A stretch of DNA of 64,000 bases from Halobacterium jilantaiense (GTDB lineage: Archaea > Halobacteriota > Halobacteria > Halobacteriales > Halobacteriaceae): positions 62,001-126,000 of the forward strand of contig NZ_FOJA01000002.1 of NCBI RefSeq assembly GCF_900110535.1, given 5' to 3'. The translations under genes were made by a program, and so were the position numbers. Numbering within the stretch: the stretch's first letter is position 1; each line of letters opens with the position of its first letter. Positions 1 to 9,154 of this stretch are shown one piece after another. The notes under the pieces were generated by a model, which was not told the DNA's origin, did no database searches, and saw nothing but the letters and a program-made list of their open reading frames with translations.

Positions 1-2
1 TC

Positions 3-2936
3 CAACTACAGGATGCGGCACTCTGGCCGGTCACGGAACCAGATACAGATGACGATCCTGCGGAACCGCCCGGTGGGTTGATGCCAGAGGACCTCCACAC
101 AGCAAGGCCACTGATCACCGCCGACGAGCAACGCGGTGCGGCCAGCTATCTACCACGACTCGATCTCGACGAAATTATCGCAAGCATCGAGTCGCGGTTC
201 GATTCGGATGGAGAACTTCCGAGCGTCGACATCGCATCGCTGCCGAGAATGCTTGGTGCACGGCCGCTTGATGGACTAACCCCGGCCCAAGCGGCCGATC
301 GACTCAACGAGTTCTTAGCCAACCGTGCGGTTGCCGATACACATCGCACATACGACCATCAAGCGCTTTCGGCGATGGAATCCTCATGGGATTCCCAGTC
401 GAATACAGTGCCCACCTATGGATTGCTACGGCGGCTCACGGCGACCTCGCAAGTCAGTCGAAAACTCACTGATGAGGAACCCAAGCGCCAGTGGATTCGC
501 CGAGATATCTGGCATACTGGCGTTCGACTCCCAGTCCGATGGGCCGACGACTCGCTCATCCTCCACGTTGAGGAGGACATCCCACAAGTCGAGGAGCCTG
601 AGTTACGAATCTACACGCAGCAAATCCCACAGCATGCACGCGAGCAGTTCGCTAATGACGAGTCCATTGCGATCGTCGAACGGCCCAGTCGAGAGGCACG
701 AGCCATTGCATACCTGCTCGGGGGTGCCCCCGATGGGCCAATACCTCCGTTTGGAATTCAAACAGAGACGGAACAACCGGACCTCGGAGTTCCCGAAGAC
801 GAGTCCGAGCCAACAGCGCAAGAACAAGATGCGATAGAGGATCTCAAATCGACACTGGAGCCCCGGATAATCTATCTGCTAGCCGCATACGATGCAGATG
901 TATCTGAGCCCGACCATAGAGCCGTCTACAACCAGCTTAATGCGATCATCAACAATCCAATCGGGATCATTGAGAACCCAGAAGGTACGAGTTCGAGACG
1001 ATCAACGCAGTGGTCACCGCCAACCACTGCTGAGGAAAAGCCTAATCAGATCGCCATCTATCGGAGCGCAATCGACGAGCACAGTGACGATTCGACACAG
1101 ATCCCGCTATACCTCGTAGCAGATGGCCTTGCCCAAGTTATCGACCAATATTCGCTTAGGGATGTCTTCGAGAACATCCTCATCAAGCCGGATTACGCGC
1201 TCGATTACGATTACGCCGAACAGAAAGAGAATGTCCGCAAAGAACTCTCTGAGCTCCGAGAACAGCGATTCAAGCTGGTTCAAGCGGCACTAAGAACACT
1301 GCTTTCGAATATCGACGAGACGGCAAGCCCACCGGAGTTGCATATCGATCCGGACGACGATGTCGAATCGACGCTGGAGAAAATGGCGAACGCACCGAAC
1401 GGGACTGAGGACACGGTCGTCAATGCGTGGGTGGGGGCATTCACGACTGCAGGGCTTGCCGAACCGGTCACCCGGTATTGTATTGCGGCCGCAGCGACGG
1501 AGGAGTTCTACGCACGACTCCAACATGTTGCTACAGCACTCCAGAACGCCTCAGAGCTTCATCGCGATGACTTAAGAGACCACCAAGTTTGGGATGAACT
1601 CGATTCGTGGCCGACCAACAGCGACGTCGAGTCCCTCCGAAAGTACCTCACTGCCGTCGCCAAAATTGACGCCTTCTGGGCGACGTACACCGATAGCGAA
1701 TCAGATGCAGAAACCGCCTTCGCCCTAGCCGTCGAAACAGCTGCCAACCCAACAGCGCCACCGGCGCCACTGACACCAGTCATAGAGGGCATTCCCGCAG
1801 GCGACCGCGTGGCGACAGCGCTCAGGGACCGCTTACTGATCGAACTCCCAAAACAGAGTGACGGGCCCATTCCCGAGTCCATTATAACGACCGTCGCCGA
1901 ATGGCACGCAACCCGCCACGATACGTTCGCCGCCTCACTAAGTGAGGACGATGACACCAGCAAGCTCCTCAAGGCGTTCACAACGGCGCTCGAGAACCCC
2001 ACCGAGTCGCTCGCGACTGTTATTGACGCACTGAACAGGTATCGTGAGGACACTGGTGGCGGTGGCGGCACTACGAGCCACGCCAAGCGACGGGAGCTCA
2101 CCATGCAGTGGGTGTCAGCGTCGGATGCCGAGCTGGATGACGCGGTTAACTCATCTCTCACACTGGAGGATGCACCTGAAGATGGGGGCGCTCCCAGTAT
2201 TGGATCGACTTCATCTAGCACCCCGACATCAAACGCAGAGATTGCTGATGACCGAGGGCGTGAAGCCGAACTGCTGTGTCTGGCGCGTACGTGGAACCAG
2301 TTCCGGACGCAAGACCAATCAACACGAGAGCAAATCCTCGAGGAACTCACTCGATGGCGGAGCGCCGATATCTGGCGAATGAAACCGGTTGAAGCCATCG
2401 CCGATATCGAGACAGATGAGCCAGCAATCGTGGGCGAACGGCCGGAAGTGGTCCTTCGACAGGCAACAATCCCCGATGAATCAGCGTATCGGACTGCATT
2501 CCGCCTGTTGTTCGACGTCTCTGACGAGCGTGGGCCCGGATTCGATTATATCGACCCCTTCGCCGGCACGGACGAAAAAGCGAACTCGGACTGGCGTCCG
2601 GAACATATGAGACGGGTCGAAGTCAAGGCCGTTACACCGGATCGAGCGACTAATGGCCGCGTCAAATTGACCGGAAACGAGTTCCGGATGGCCCGCCGGC
2701 GAGGTCCCGATCCATTGGCGGGTGAGTTACCGAAGCAAATCCGTGAATCAACAGACCGCTACCTGCTCCGCTTAGTGAGTCTCCCGCGTGCGTGGCGCAG
2801 TAACAGTGCGAATGGCATCACGGTTAGAGACATTCAGGACTTCATTGACTACGGGAAATTTGAAGAGGATGATGAACCCCTCTGGGAGAAGCTGCGGGGT
2901 GGAGAGTTCTACGTGAGCTTTGGATCTGGCGACTGA
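3..2936 (+). CDS. Large protein with DUF3883-like C-terminal domain (5' partial)
   Basis: The reading frame is open to the left edge of the window, so the TTG/ATG at 78-83 is probably internal and the true start lies outside. About 978 residues are visible. The last ~110 residues carry a motif like DUF3883 (RVEVKAV, then KLTGNEF), a predicted PD-(D/E)XK-type fold found at the C-terminus of large defence and helicase-associated proteins. The rest is acidic, mostly helical, with a Gly/Ser-rich linker near residue 680, and no ATP-binding motif is visible in this part. The missing N-terminus could hold a helicase or a sacsin/HSP90-type ATPase. The DUF3883 assignment is by motif only; the overall function is unknown. 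Confidence 0.75.
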   Translation, partial: QLQDAALWPVTEPDTDDDPAEPPGGLMPEDLHTARPLITADEQRGAASYLPRLDLDEIIASIESRFDSDGELPSVDIASLPRMLGARPLDGLTPAQAADRLNEFLANRAVADTHRTYDHQALSAMESSWDSQSNTVPTYGLLRRLTATSQVSRKLTDEEPKRQWIRRDIWHTGVRLPVRWADDSLILHVEEDIPQVEEPELRIYTQQIPQHAREQFANDESIAIVERPSREARAIAYLLGGAPDGPIPPFGIQTETEQPDLGVPEDESEPTAQEQDAIEDLKSTLEPRIIYLLAAYDADVSEPDHRAVYNQLNAIINNPIGIIENPEGTSSRRSTQWSPPTTAEEKPNQIAIYRSAIDEHSDDSTQIPLYLVADGLAQVIDQYSLRDVFENILIKPDYALDYDYAEQKENVRKELSELREQRFKLVQAALRTLLSNIDETASPPELHIDPDDDVESTLEKMANAPNGTEDTVVNAWVGAFTTAGLAEPVTRYCIAAAATEEFYARLQHVATALQNASELHRDDLRDHQVWDELDSWPTNSDVESLRKYLTAVAKIDAFWATYTDSESDAETAFALAVETAANPTAPPAPLTPVIEGIPAGDRVATALRDRLLIELPKQSDGPIPESIITTVAEWHATRHDTFAASLSEDDDTSKLLKAFTTALENPTESLATVIDALNRYREDTGGGGGTTSHAKRRELTMQWVSASDAELDDAVNSSLTLEDAPEDGGAPSIGSTSSSTPTSNAEIADDRGREAELLCLARTWNQFRTQDQSTREQILEELTRWRSADIWRMKPVEAIADIETDEPAIVGERPEVVLRQATIPDESAYRTAFRLLFDVSDERGPGFDYIDPFAGTDEKANSDWRPEHMRRVEVKAVTPDRATNGRVKLTGNEFRMARRRGPDPLAGELPKQIRESTDRYLLRLVSLPRAWRSNSANGITVRDIQDFIDYGKFEEDDEPLWEKLRGGEFYVSFGSGD

Positions 2937-3065
2937 CTTGCCCCTCGATACATTCGGTGACTTGTCTGCGATCCAACCCCACCCCATACCACTACACGTC
3001 CGGCGCTATCAATAGAGTTCCTTTCTCAGGCCCCATTTACTCAATAGAAATCATGTTTCCAAGCC

Positions 3066-3375
3066 GCTAGAGGGTTCACGCAGAACACCCAGAACGTGGC
3101 GGCGCTAATGCGGGCTCGAGAGCAGAACCTCGCTGTCCACCCAGGACAGGACCCCGAGTACGTCGTCGTCGACAACGAGAAAACTCACGAGAGCGGGTCG
3201 CGTTGGCTCACGAGGAGATCGAGTCGTACGATGCGTCGTACTACGAGATACAACTCGTCAGAGCTGTCGAGAGCGTGCTGTCACCGCTCGGCTGGGATCG
3301 GACGGAGATTCAACGCGAAATTTCGGAAACCCGTGAAACGAACTTGGCCGCCTCACCGAGGTTGAAGGAAATTAA
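3066..3375 (+). pseudogene. polB: 3' remnant of a family B DNA polymerase gene
   Basis: Only the C-terminal ~100 residues of a haloarchaeal PolB remain. The frame starting near 3066 reads VHPGQDPEYVVVDNEK. After a frameshift at about 3186-3195 a second frame continues with RVALAHEEIESYDASYYE and AVESVLSPLGWDRTEI. A further shift near 3355 would give a natural-looking end (LTEVEGN) whose TAA stop at 3373-3375 lies inside the palindrome that follows. No polymerase catalytic motif is present, so this is a dead fragment. It sits next to the replication origin, where plasmid-borne polB genes can occur in haloarchaea. Confidence 0.8.
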
Positions 3376-3412
3376 CCAACAGTATCAGGGGTTTCAGGAG
3401 AGGTGTTGGTTA
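3372..3412. repeat. Palindrome copy a: TTAACCAAC-N23-GTTGGTTAA
   Basis: Perfect 9-bp inverted arms at 3372-3380 and 3404-3412 around a 23-bp spacer. This is one of five copies in the window. The left arm contains the apparent natural stop codon of the polB remnant, and the repeat marks the left border of the origin/orc1 module. Function unknown; see findings. Confidence 0.85.
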
Positions 3413-3460
3413 ATGACGAACTGGGAGACGGATTGGAAGCCGGAGAGGATACGTCACCCA

Positions 3461-3484
3461 CACACCCCTCGTCCAGAGTGAAAA
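3461..3484 (-). repeat. Origin recognition box 1 (inverted)
   Basis: On the minus strand this reads TTTTCACTCTGGACGAGG followed by GGTGTG. It is the only box facing left and, with the box at 3863, frames the likely unwinding region. Confidence 0.85.
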
Positions 3485-3862
3485 CCAATCAGGTGTGTGG
3501 GGGAAGGTCCACGGGAAACGAGGGTTCTCGTGGGAAGAGATCAACGAGAACCACGGGAAGACAGCCTGAGACGGGAAAACACGAGAGAAATGGAATAACG
3601 AACACGAGCAGCGGTTCAGAACCACCAGAATGAATGCCGCCTTCGTCCTTTTTACTGTGCTGAATACACTTGACGAGTGGTAGGAGGCAGGTAGTAATAA
3701 AACCCCTAGGTAATACTTTGGAGATTGGTATGTTCGGTTGGTCATCGACTGTTAGACGACTGCTGTAATAGGTGTACTCGTCCCACGTCTTGTGATTTCA
3801 GTGCTTTCCTGCCGACCTGTCGTGTGGTTTCCGTCGGTCCCACCGAGGTACTCTTTTCACCG

Positions 3863-3885
3863 TTTCACTCTGGACGAGGGGTGTG
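3863..3885 (+). repeat. Origin recognition box 2
   Basis: TTTCACTCTGGACGAGGGG then TGTG; identical in its core to the inverted box at 3461-3484, and the match extends a few bases further on each side. Confidence 0.85.
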
Positions 3886-4112
3886 TGGGTCCAATCTCGT
3901 TGTCCGTGTATTGTGAAACGTTAAAGGAACAATCGTCGTTTTGACTATTCTTCGGCCAGCAACCCGTCCTCTAAGCCAGTGTCGGGACGGGTATCTCCTG
4001 ATCTCCCCGTCAGTACGGCATCAAGATACCCGATTCCGACTGATCAGATTTCACCCTGCATTGCTTCAGCTGGAGATGCGGCCTGTATCTGTGGGTCTTC
4101 TACTGTCTCGTT

Positions 4113-4135
4113 ATTCACTCTTGACCAGGGGTGCC
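4113..4135 (+). repeat. Origin recognition box 3
   Basis: Variant core CACTCTTGACCAGGGGTG, shared with the box at 4347. Confidence 0.8.
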
Positions 4136-4195
4136 GACGAATGCTCGTCATCATCCCTCGATGTTCCCATTCGAAGCCAGTTCGTCACGCCGGCG

Positions 4196-4219
4196 TTTAC
4201 ACTCTGGACGAGGGGTGTC
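4196..4219 (+). repeat. Origin recognition box 4
   Basis: Consensus core CACTCTGGACGAGGGGTG preceded by TTTA. Confidence 0.85.
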
Positions 4220-4287
4220 TGCCGTGCGTCAGACGCCAAGTGCCGTTATGTTCTCTCATAGAACTGACTGATTCCTTCGTTCGGGAG

Positions 4288-4310
4288 ATACACTCTGGAT
4301 GGGGGGTGTG
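4288..4310 (+). repeat. Origin recognition box 5
   Basis: Core CACTCTGGATGGGGGGTG; two changes from the consensus. Confidence 0.8.
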
Positions 4311-4346
4311 GTCTCAACCAAGTGTTCCGGTCCCGGCTGGAGAGCT

Positions 4347-4369
4347 ATTCACTCTTGACCAGGGGTGTG
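4347..4369 (+). repeat. Origin recognition box 6
   Basis: Variant core CACTCTTGACCAGGGGTG, as in box 3. Confidence 0.8.
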
Positions 4370-4392
4370 ACAAACCCTCTACAGTCCGGCGT

Positions 4393-4415
4393 TTTCACTC
4401 TGGATTAGGGGTGCC
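4393..4415 (+). repeat. Origin recognition box 7
   Basis: Core CACTCTGGATTAGGGGTG, two changes from the consensus. Confidence 0.8.
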
Positions 4416-4525
4416 GGTCCGAGTTGGGAACTATCGCTCCGGATCCGATTTCACTCGGGACCGACTCGACTCTTTGTGAGGATGATACGGCAGCGACAAA
4501 ACATCAGAAGACGACCACAGCCCGA

Positions 4526-4548
4526 TTTACACTCTGGTCGAGGTAGCC
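4526..4548 (+). repeat. Origin recognition box 8 (degenerate)
   Basis: CACTCTGGTCGAGGTAGC keeps the left half but has lost the G-run. It lies 40 bp before the orc1 start, so Orc1 bound here could also repress its own gene (inference). Confidence 0.6.
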
Positions 4549-4587
4549 AAATCATTAAGTGGGTTCCATCCGCGATGTCTGATATTG

Positions 4588-5865
4588 ATGGCTGAGGAAC
4601 CGTCCCAACTTTCTGACTTCGACGGCCGATACGAGGACCCTGCCGACGATCCCCTCTTCGACTTTGATGAAGACGACCCCGACCGAGCCAACATTTTCGC
4701 TCGAAAGGAACTGCTGAAGGTGGGTCACGTCCCTGAAAGCGGGCGTATCGTCGGCCGAGATGACGAGATCAAGGCCGTTGCCGCTGAACTCAGGCCGATC
4801 GTTCGTGGTGATCCACCCAACAACGTGATTATTTACGGCAAAACGGGAACGGGGAAGTCACTGGTCGCCCGTCACGTCACCGAACGAGCTCGACGAGCCG
4901 CGGAGTCGAACGGTGTGTCTGTGGGCACGGTCTACGTCGACTGCGCGCAGCACAATACACAGACGCGTGTTGCCAGAACGGTAACTCGGTCACTCAACGA
5001 GACGGACGAGACTGACTTCGATATTCCACGCGCCGGGATCGGGAGCGGTGAATACTACGACTATCTCTGGGAGATTCTGGATACCGCCTACGAGTCAGTC
5101 ATCATTATTCTCGACGAGGTGGACCGACTCGATGACGATGATATACTGATGCAGCTGTCGCGGGCTCGCGAATCGGGGAAAGCAGATTGCCACTTGGGCG
5201 TCATCGCAGTCAGCAACAAGATCGAGTATCGCGACCAGCTGAACGAACGCGTCAAGTCCAGTCTTCGCGAGGAAGAGTTCGTTTTCCAACCTTACGACGC
5301 GAATCAGCTGCGCGAGATTATGAAGCACCGACGGGACGCGTTCCACGATGGCGTTCTCTCGGACGATGTGATCCCACTGACGGCGGCATTAGCCGCGCAA
5401 GAACACGGTGACGCCAGAAAGGCAATCGAGATTCTTCGTCACGCCGGCGAGCTAGCCGAGCGAGAAAATGTCGATACAGTCATCGAGGAACACGTTCGCG
5501 ATGCCCAGGAGTGGGCTGAAATTGACCGCTTCGAGGAGCTACTACGCGGCTCGACGACCCAGGTCAAATTCATTCTGTATTCTCTCGCGCTGCTCACCGA
5601 AGAGAATCCGAATGAGGACGGGTTTTCGACTAACCGGATTTACGAACGATATGAAGCGACGACAGAGAAAGCTGATGCGAAGACTCTCAGCGAGCACCGC
5701 GTCTATGAGCTGTTGAAAGAGCAGGCGTTCCTCGGTGTCGTCGAATCAACTCGGACCGGTGGTGGCCGGGGTGAAGGCAGTTTTCTCGAGCATCGGTTGG
5801 TTCAGGACACCGGTATCGTGTTGAAATCTGTCCTCCGGGACAGCCGGTTGGAAGACCTGGCTTAG
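4588..5865 (+). CDS. orc1: Orc1/Cdc6 replication initiator
   Basis: A 425-residue AAA+ initiator that binds origin boxes and loads the MCM helicase. Walker A is GKTGTGKS (near residue 92) and Walker B is IIILDEVDRL (near residue 175). The C-terminal third looks like the winged-helix DNA-binding domain of the family. I chose the ATG at 4588 over the TTG just before it. It lies 40 bp after the last origin box, as expected for an initiator working on its own adjacent origin. The acidic N-terminus is typical of haloarchaeal Orc proteins. Length is normal for the family. Confidence 0.95.
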   Translation: MAEEPSQLSDFDGRYEDPADDPLFDFDEDDPDRANIFARKELLKVGHVPESGRIVGRDDEIKAVAAELRPIVRGDPPNNVIIYGKTGTGKSLVARHVTERARRAAESNGVSVGTVYVDCAQHNTQTRVARTVTRSLNETDETDFDIPRAGIGSGEYYDYLWEILDTAYESVIIILDEVDRLDDDDILMQLSRARESGKADCHLGVIAVSNKIEYRDQLNERVKSSLREEEFVFQPYDANQLREIMKHRRDAFHDGVLSDDVIPLTAALAAQEHGDARKAIEILRHAGELAERENVDTVIEEHVRDAQEWAEIDRFEELLRGSTTQVKFILYSLALLTEENPNEDGFSTNRIYERYEATTEKADAKTLSEHRVYELLKEQAFLGVVESTRTGGGRGEGSFLEHRLVQDTGIVLKSVLRDSRLEDLA

Positions 5866-5956
5866 CTCTCGGTTCAGCAGTTCACCACACCCCCGATCAC
5901 GAGTGTATCTCTCGACACGTCGGAAACGTGGGGTGGGTGTCTTCCTGCATCGAGTT

Positions 5957-6280
5957 TTACTCGTCCGGGTTGACCGGGCCCTTGTACTGAGACCGAATCT
6001 TCTCTCCCTCTCGCCACTGCCAGTAGTAGTAGCGATTGTCGTTGATCTCCTTGATCGTGATCGTCGCTTTGGCAGGGACGTCGTCCGGAAGATCGTCTGG
6101 TCGCTCTTCGACCTCCTCTTGATCTGCTGACTCCTCGAGGCGGGCCTCACGTTCCTTGTGTTCGGCTAGCGCTTCAGCGTACGAAGCAACGTCTCGGAGC
6201 CGTTCCGGGTCTGACTCGTTGAGCGTGTTGACGATCTCCGTCGGGAGGGTCGCCGGTGGGGTCGGGGGTTCGTCGGACAT
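5957..6280 (-). CDS. DUF6788-like small protein, copy 1
   Basis: A 107-residue acidic protein. The C-terminal half has the signature NDNRYYYWQWREGEKIRSQY, typical of DUF6788 proteins, and the N-terminal half is helical and charged. Function unknown. It converges with orc1 (91 bp apart), and its start is 14 bp from palindrome copy b. A nearly identical second copy at 43767-44090 has the same palindrome at the same distance, so gene and upstream repeat were duplicated as a unit. Divergence is mainly confined to the middle and the extreme C-terminus. Confidence 0.8.
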   Translation of the reverse strand: MSDEPPTPPATLPTEIVNTLNESDPERLRDVASYAEALAEHKEREARLEESADQEEVEERPDDLPDDVPAKATITIKEINDNRYYYWQWREGEKIRSQYKGPVNPDE

Positions 6281-6294
6281 CGGCTGCTCTCGTG

Positions 6295-6335
6295 TTAACC
6301 AACATAACCCTTGGGCCCGTAGTTTTGTTGGTTAA
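6295..6335. repeat. Palindrome copy b: TTAACCAAC-N23-GTTGGTTAA
   Basis: Arms at 6295-6303 and 6327-6335 with a 23-bp spacer. It sits 14 bp upstream of the DUF6788 start and between that gene and the divergent lipoprotein gene. Its spacer partly matches that of copy c (shared TAGTTTT before the right arm). Confidence 0.85.
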
Positions 6336-6430
6336 GAATCGCCTCACCTGTTTCGGCTGCTAACCCCTAGTCATCGACATTCGAGCGATGAACCAGAATC
6401 CATACTCCAATTCACGCCTGACCAGTACTC

Positions 6431-7498
6431 ATGGATCGTCGAGCGTTCCTGAAAACCGCCGCAGGAGTGACTGGCGGCACAGTACTAGCTGGCTGTTTAG
6501 AACCGCTCGGCTTCGAAACACAGTCTGCGTGGCGTGACCCGCCCCTCGTTGAAAACCGTCCAGATGCCGTCTACTATCCTAGTATTGTCGAAGGGATGGG
6601 GATGTATGGGACAACAACAGCCGGTGACGTTGGGTTTGCCCTGATGCATTCGTTTCCACACCGGTTCTGGACGCTTACAGGAGACGACCGCACGAAAGTT
6701 GTCGTCACTGATACCGATTCACTTCATCTCATGGCTAGCGTGTGGGACACACAGACGGGTGCTGTGCTTCCACTTGACGTTTCCTTGGAACTGAGTATGG
6801 AAGACGGGACGACTAGGACGACGAACTTGTGGCCCATGGTCTCCCCAAACATGGGCTTTCACTACGGGGACAACATTGATCTTCCCAGTGAGGGACGTTA
6901 CGAAGCAACACTCCAGGTCGGAGGACTACAAGCTAACCGGGCACGTGGCTTCGAGAACCGAGTAACTAGTTCCCGTAAGGCTACAATCCCGTTCACATTC
7001 GATACACGTGAGACGTATGAACTTGAATATCGGCGATTGTCAGAGAAGGCTGGAACCCCTGGGACTGTTGGGCTAATGGAGATGGGTATGGTCCCCAAGC
7101 CAGTTGCTCCACTAGTCGATGAGCTGCCGGGTCGATTACTTGGTGCGCCCTCTTCAGGTGACGCAGAACTTCCGACTACACTCGTCTCAGCAGGAAATCC
7201 GTTTACCGAAAGTGGCCAGCCGTATCTATTGGTGTCTCCCCGAACGCCATACAATCGCGTCATGCTACCGAACATGGGACTCAGCGCCACAATCACCAGA
7301 GATGGCGAACGCTTCATCGAGGAGTCGTTGCAAGCGACTCTGGACTCCGATATCGGCCACCATTATGGCGTTCCTGTCCCGGAACTACAGCCTGGGGATA
7401 CAATTACGGTCACGGTGAATGCGCCACCCCAACTAGCTCGGCACGACGGATATGAAACTGCGTTTATGAATATGCCTCCGGTCGAGTTGACGTACTAA
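6431..7498 (+). CDS. P19/Tpd-like iron-transport-type lipoprotein
   Basis: A 355-residue exported protein. The N-terminus has a twin-arginine leader (MDRRAFLKTAAG) and a lipobox ending in AGC at residue 22, so it should be anchored outside the cell. The first half resembles periplasmic P19/Tpd proteins that bind metal for ferrous iron uptake: YYPSIVEGMGMYG near residue 47, Met/His-rich stretches, and LWPMVSPNMGFHYGDN near residue 135. The second half (from about residue 185) is probably a further beta domain. No permease of the FTR1 type is next to it; the neighbouring membrane protein is of unknown type. Family by motif, substrate inferred. Confidence 0.65.
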   Translation: MDRRAFLKTAAGVTGGTVLAGCLEPLGFETQSAWRDPPLVENRPDAVYYPSIVEGMGMYGTTTAGDVGFALMHSFPHRFWTLTGDDRTKVVVTDTDSLHLMASVWDTQTGAVLPLDVSLELSMEDGTTRTTNLWPMVSPNMGFHYGDNIDLPSEGRYEATLQVGGLQANRARGFENRVTSSRKATIPFTFDTRETYELEYRRLSEKAGTPGTVGLMEMGMVPKPVAPLVDELPGRLLGAPSSGDAELPTTLVSAGNPFTESGQPYLLVSPRTPYNRVMLPNMGLSATITRDGERFIEESLQATLDSDIGHHYGVPVPELQPGDTITVTVNAPPQLARHDGYETAFMNMPPVELTY

Positions 7499-7663
7499 GC
7501 TAGTTTTCAAACCAACTAGCAGGAACGCCGTCACAAGCATTGTTTCGCAGCCAGCTCCGCCACAAGCCTGTGGGTTTGCCGCTCTCTCTCCAATACCCTC
7601 GTTCAGAATATCTTTCTACCGTACTCACCGATACACTCCCTGAAATTTTAGATATCTTATCTT

Positions 7664-9091
7664 TCACCCTAGGTATGGCGGAACTGCGCCCGGTAAGGCG
7701 AGAATCCAGAGGCTGATGACCGTGTATCCAATCATCACGACAACGAACGGAATCTGGCTCCGAATCGCGACGGTGCGACTGGAGAAGAGTCGGAATGCAA
7801 CCGCGTGGGCTATCCAAATCGACACCAGATGGCCGACAAGGACGAATACGATCCCCAATGCGTCGAACCAAGCCGGTGGCGAGAGTACCAGTGGGTTGGC
7901 TGGTGGCGACAGCGGCGAAGTGAGTGCCGATAACATCGCTGGGCTGAGTGACACCGTCAAGCCCACGTAGTGAGCTAAGTGGTAGCCGGCAGCGATCGCT
8001 ACTAGTGGTGGTGCAAACTGTATCGCCAGCGACTCCGGCGTGATGTACGTGCCAACGATACGACGAGAGAGGTGGCTGGCAAGCCGATAGCCGCCAAGGA
8101 AGACGAGATACCCACCAATGAATAGCAGCGTGTACGCGAGCAGCGCACGCACGGTCTCACCAGCAAACCCAGCTGGCAAGGCGGTTACGACCCCCTTGAT
8201 TACGCCTGCGCCAGCTTCCGTCGTGATGAACCCGCTGTACGTAAGCTCCCACACGAGAGCAACTACGAACGCAACGTCGGAGGCGTGGGTCACGGCCGAC
8301 GACTTTCGCAAGTCACTCCCTGGAAGTTTCAAAACGAGCGTATCCGACTCGCGCTGAATCGGACTCATAGACCCATAGAACCGGAACAGTACGGACAGCG
8401 GGTCAGCATTAGCAAACCACGATCTGGGACCGAAGACGACTGCGCCAGTAAGGGTGAGCACAGAGTAGAGCAGAATCACATTGGCCAAGACCGACGGCAC
8501 GGTGCTGACGGGGAACACTACTTCTGTCCAGACAAGCGCCAACAGTCCAGCGACAGCCGGCCAGCGGTGTAGTGAAGCCGGATAATCGCGGAATCCAGAT
8601 GGCACCGCACGTGCGAGCGTCCGCCATGGGTTCAAGACCGGCCAGGCGTTCCCCAGCAGATACGTCAGCATTGGGAGGGCGCCTCGAACGCCAGCAAACG
8701 CGATTAGAATCGCGAAGTTTGCGGTCGGTAGTTCTGGCCCGGCGGTACCGAGGTATAGGGCAAATCCGAGGATAGCGACGCCGAGTCCGCGACCGAGCCA
8801 GATTGCGGGCTGGTGCCAACGGGCGGACTGGACCGCAGGCCACGACCAGGTGTGGAGATGGCGGACGAATGCGCGGTCAGTGACGAAACTGGCGAGAAGT
8901 GCTGATGCGCCGATTGTGGCCCCACCGGTTGCGAGGTAGAGCCAGCGTGGGACGGTCAGGGTTTTCCTGGGTTCCTGTGAAAGCGTGAGACCATTTGCCG
9001 CGGTAACTGTATCGACACACATGACGATCACGAGGGCCCAGGCGATGAATTGGCCGACAAATCGGAGTGGTGGAGAGCGGTTTCTAGTCAT
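7664..9091 (-). CDS. Polytopic membrane protein of unknown function
   Basis: A 475-residue, very hydrophobic protein with around ten to twelve predicted membrane segments and short loops, and no obvious cofactor or catalytic motif. I do not recognise the family. It lies 63 bp downstream of the zinc-finger membrane protein gene on the same strand, so the two are probably one operon. It converges with the P19-like lipoprotein gene. A role linked to metal or electron transport is a guess from context only. Confidence 0.7.
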   Translation of the reverse strand: MTRNRSPPLRFVGQFIAWALVIVMCVDTVTAANGLTLSQEPRKTLTVPRWLYLATGGATIGASALLASFVTDRAFVRHLHTWSWPAVQSARWHQPAIWLGRGLGVAILGFALYLGTAGPELPTANFAILIAFAGVRGALPMLTYLLGNAWPVLNPWRTLARAVPSGFRDYPASLHRWPAVAGLLALVWTEVVFPVSTVPSVLANVILLYSVLTLTGAVVFGPRSWFANADPLSVLFRFYGSMSPIQRESDTLVLKLPGSDLRKSSAVTHASDVAFVVALVWELTYSGFITTEAGAGVIKGVVTALPAGFAGETVRALLAYTLLFIGGYLVFLGGYRLASHLSRRIVGTYITPESLAIQFAPPLVAIAAGYHLAHYVGLTVSLSPAMLSALTSPLSPPANPLVLSPPAWFDALGIVFVLVGHLVSIWIAHAVAFRLFSSRTVAIRSQIPFVVVMIGYTVISLWILALPGAVPPYLG

Positions 9092-9154
9092 TGGGTGCGT
9101 GGCGTCTTGGTGTGGTCTGTTTCTGGAAGAGAGGCGCCGCGGAATTCTCGACGG

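Larger units (their letters stand above)
3413..4587. other. Replication origin region
   Basis: This 1.2-kb non-coding stretch directly upstream of orc1 holds eight copies of an origin recognition box with core CTCTGGACGAGGGGTG. One copy is on the minus strand (3461-3484) and the others on the plus strand (3863 to 4548). The ~380 bp between the outward-facing copies includes an A/T-rich part (about 3640-3740) suited to be the unwinding element, and short repeated CGGGAA motifs (about 3513, 3558, 3574). Inverted boxes flanking an A/T-rich region next to orc1 is the usual haloarchaeal origin layout. ORF calls inside it show no coding character. Confidence 0.85.

Noticed and set aside
1559-2398. 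279-codon open frame on the minus strand
   Set aside because: Ser/Arg-rich shadow of the large DUF3883-type gene, with no domain-like text.
3863-4548. Regular short repeats that could be taken for a CRISPR array
   Set aside because: Spacing is irregular, one copy is inverted, the core is the G-rich origin box type, and orc1 is adjacent.
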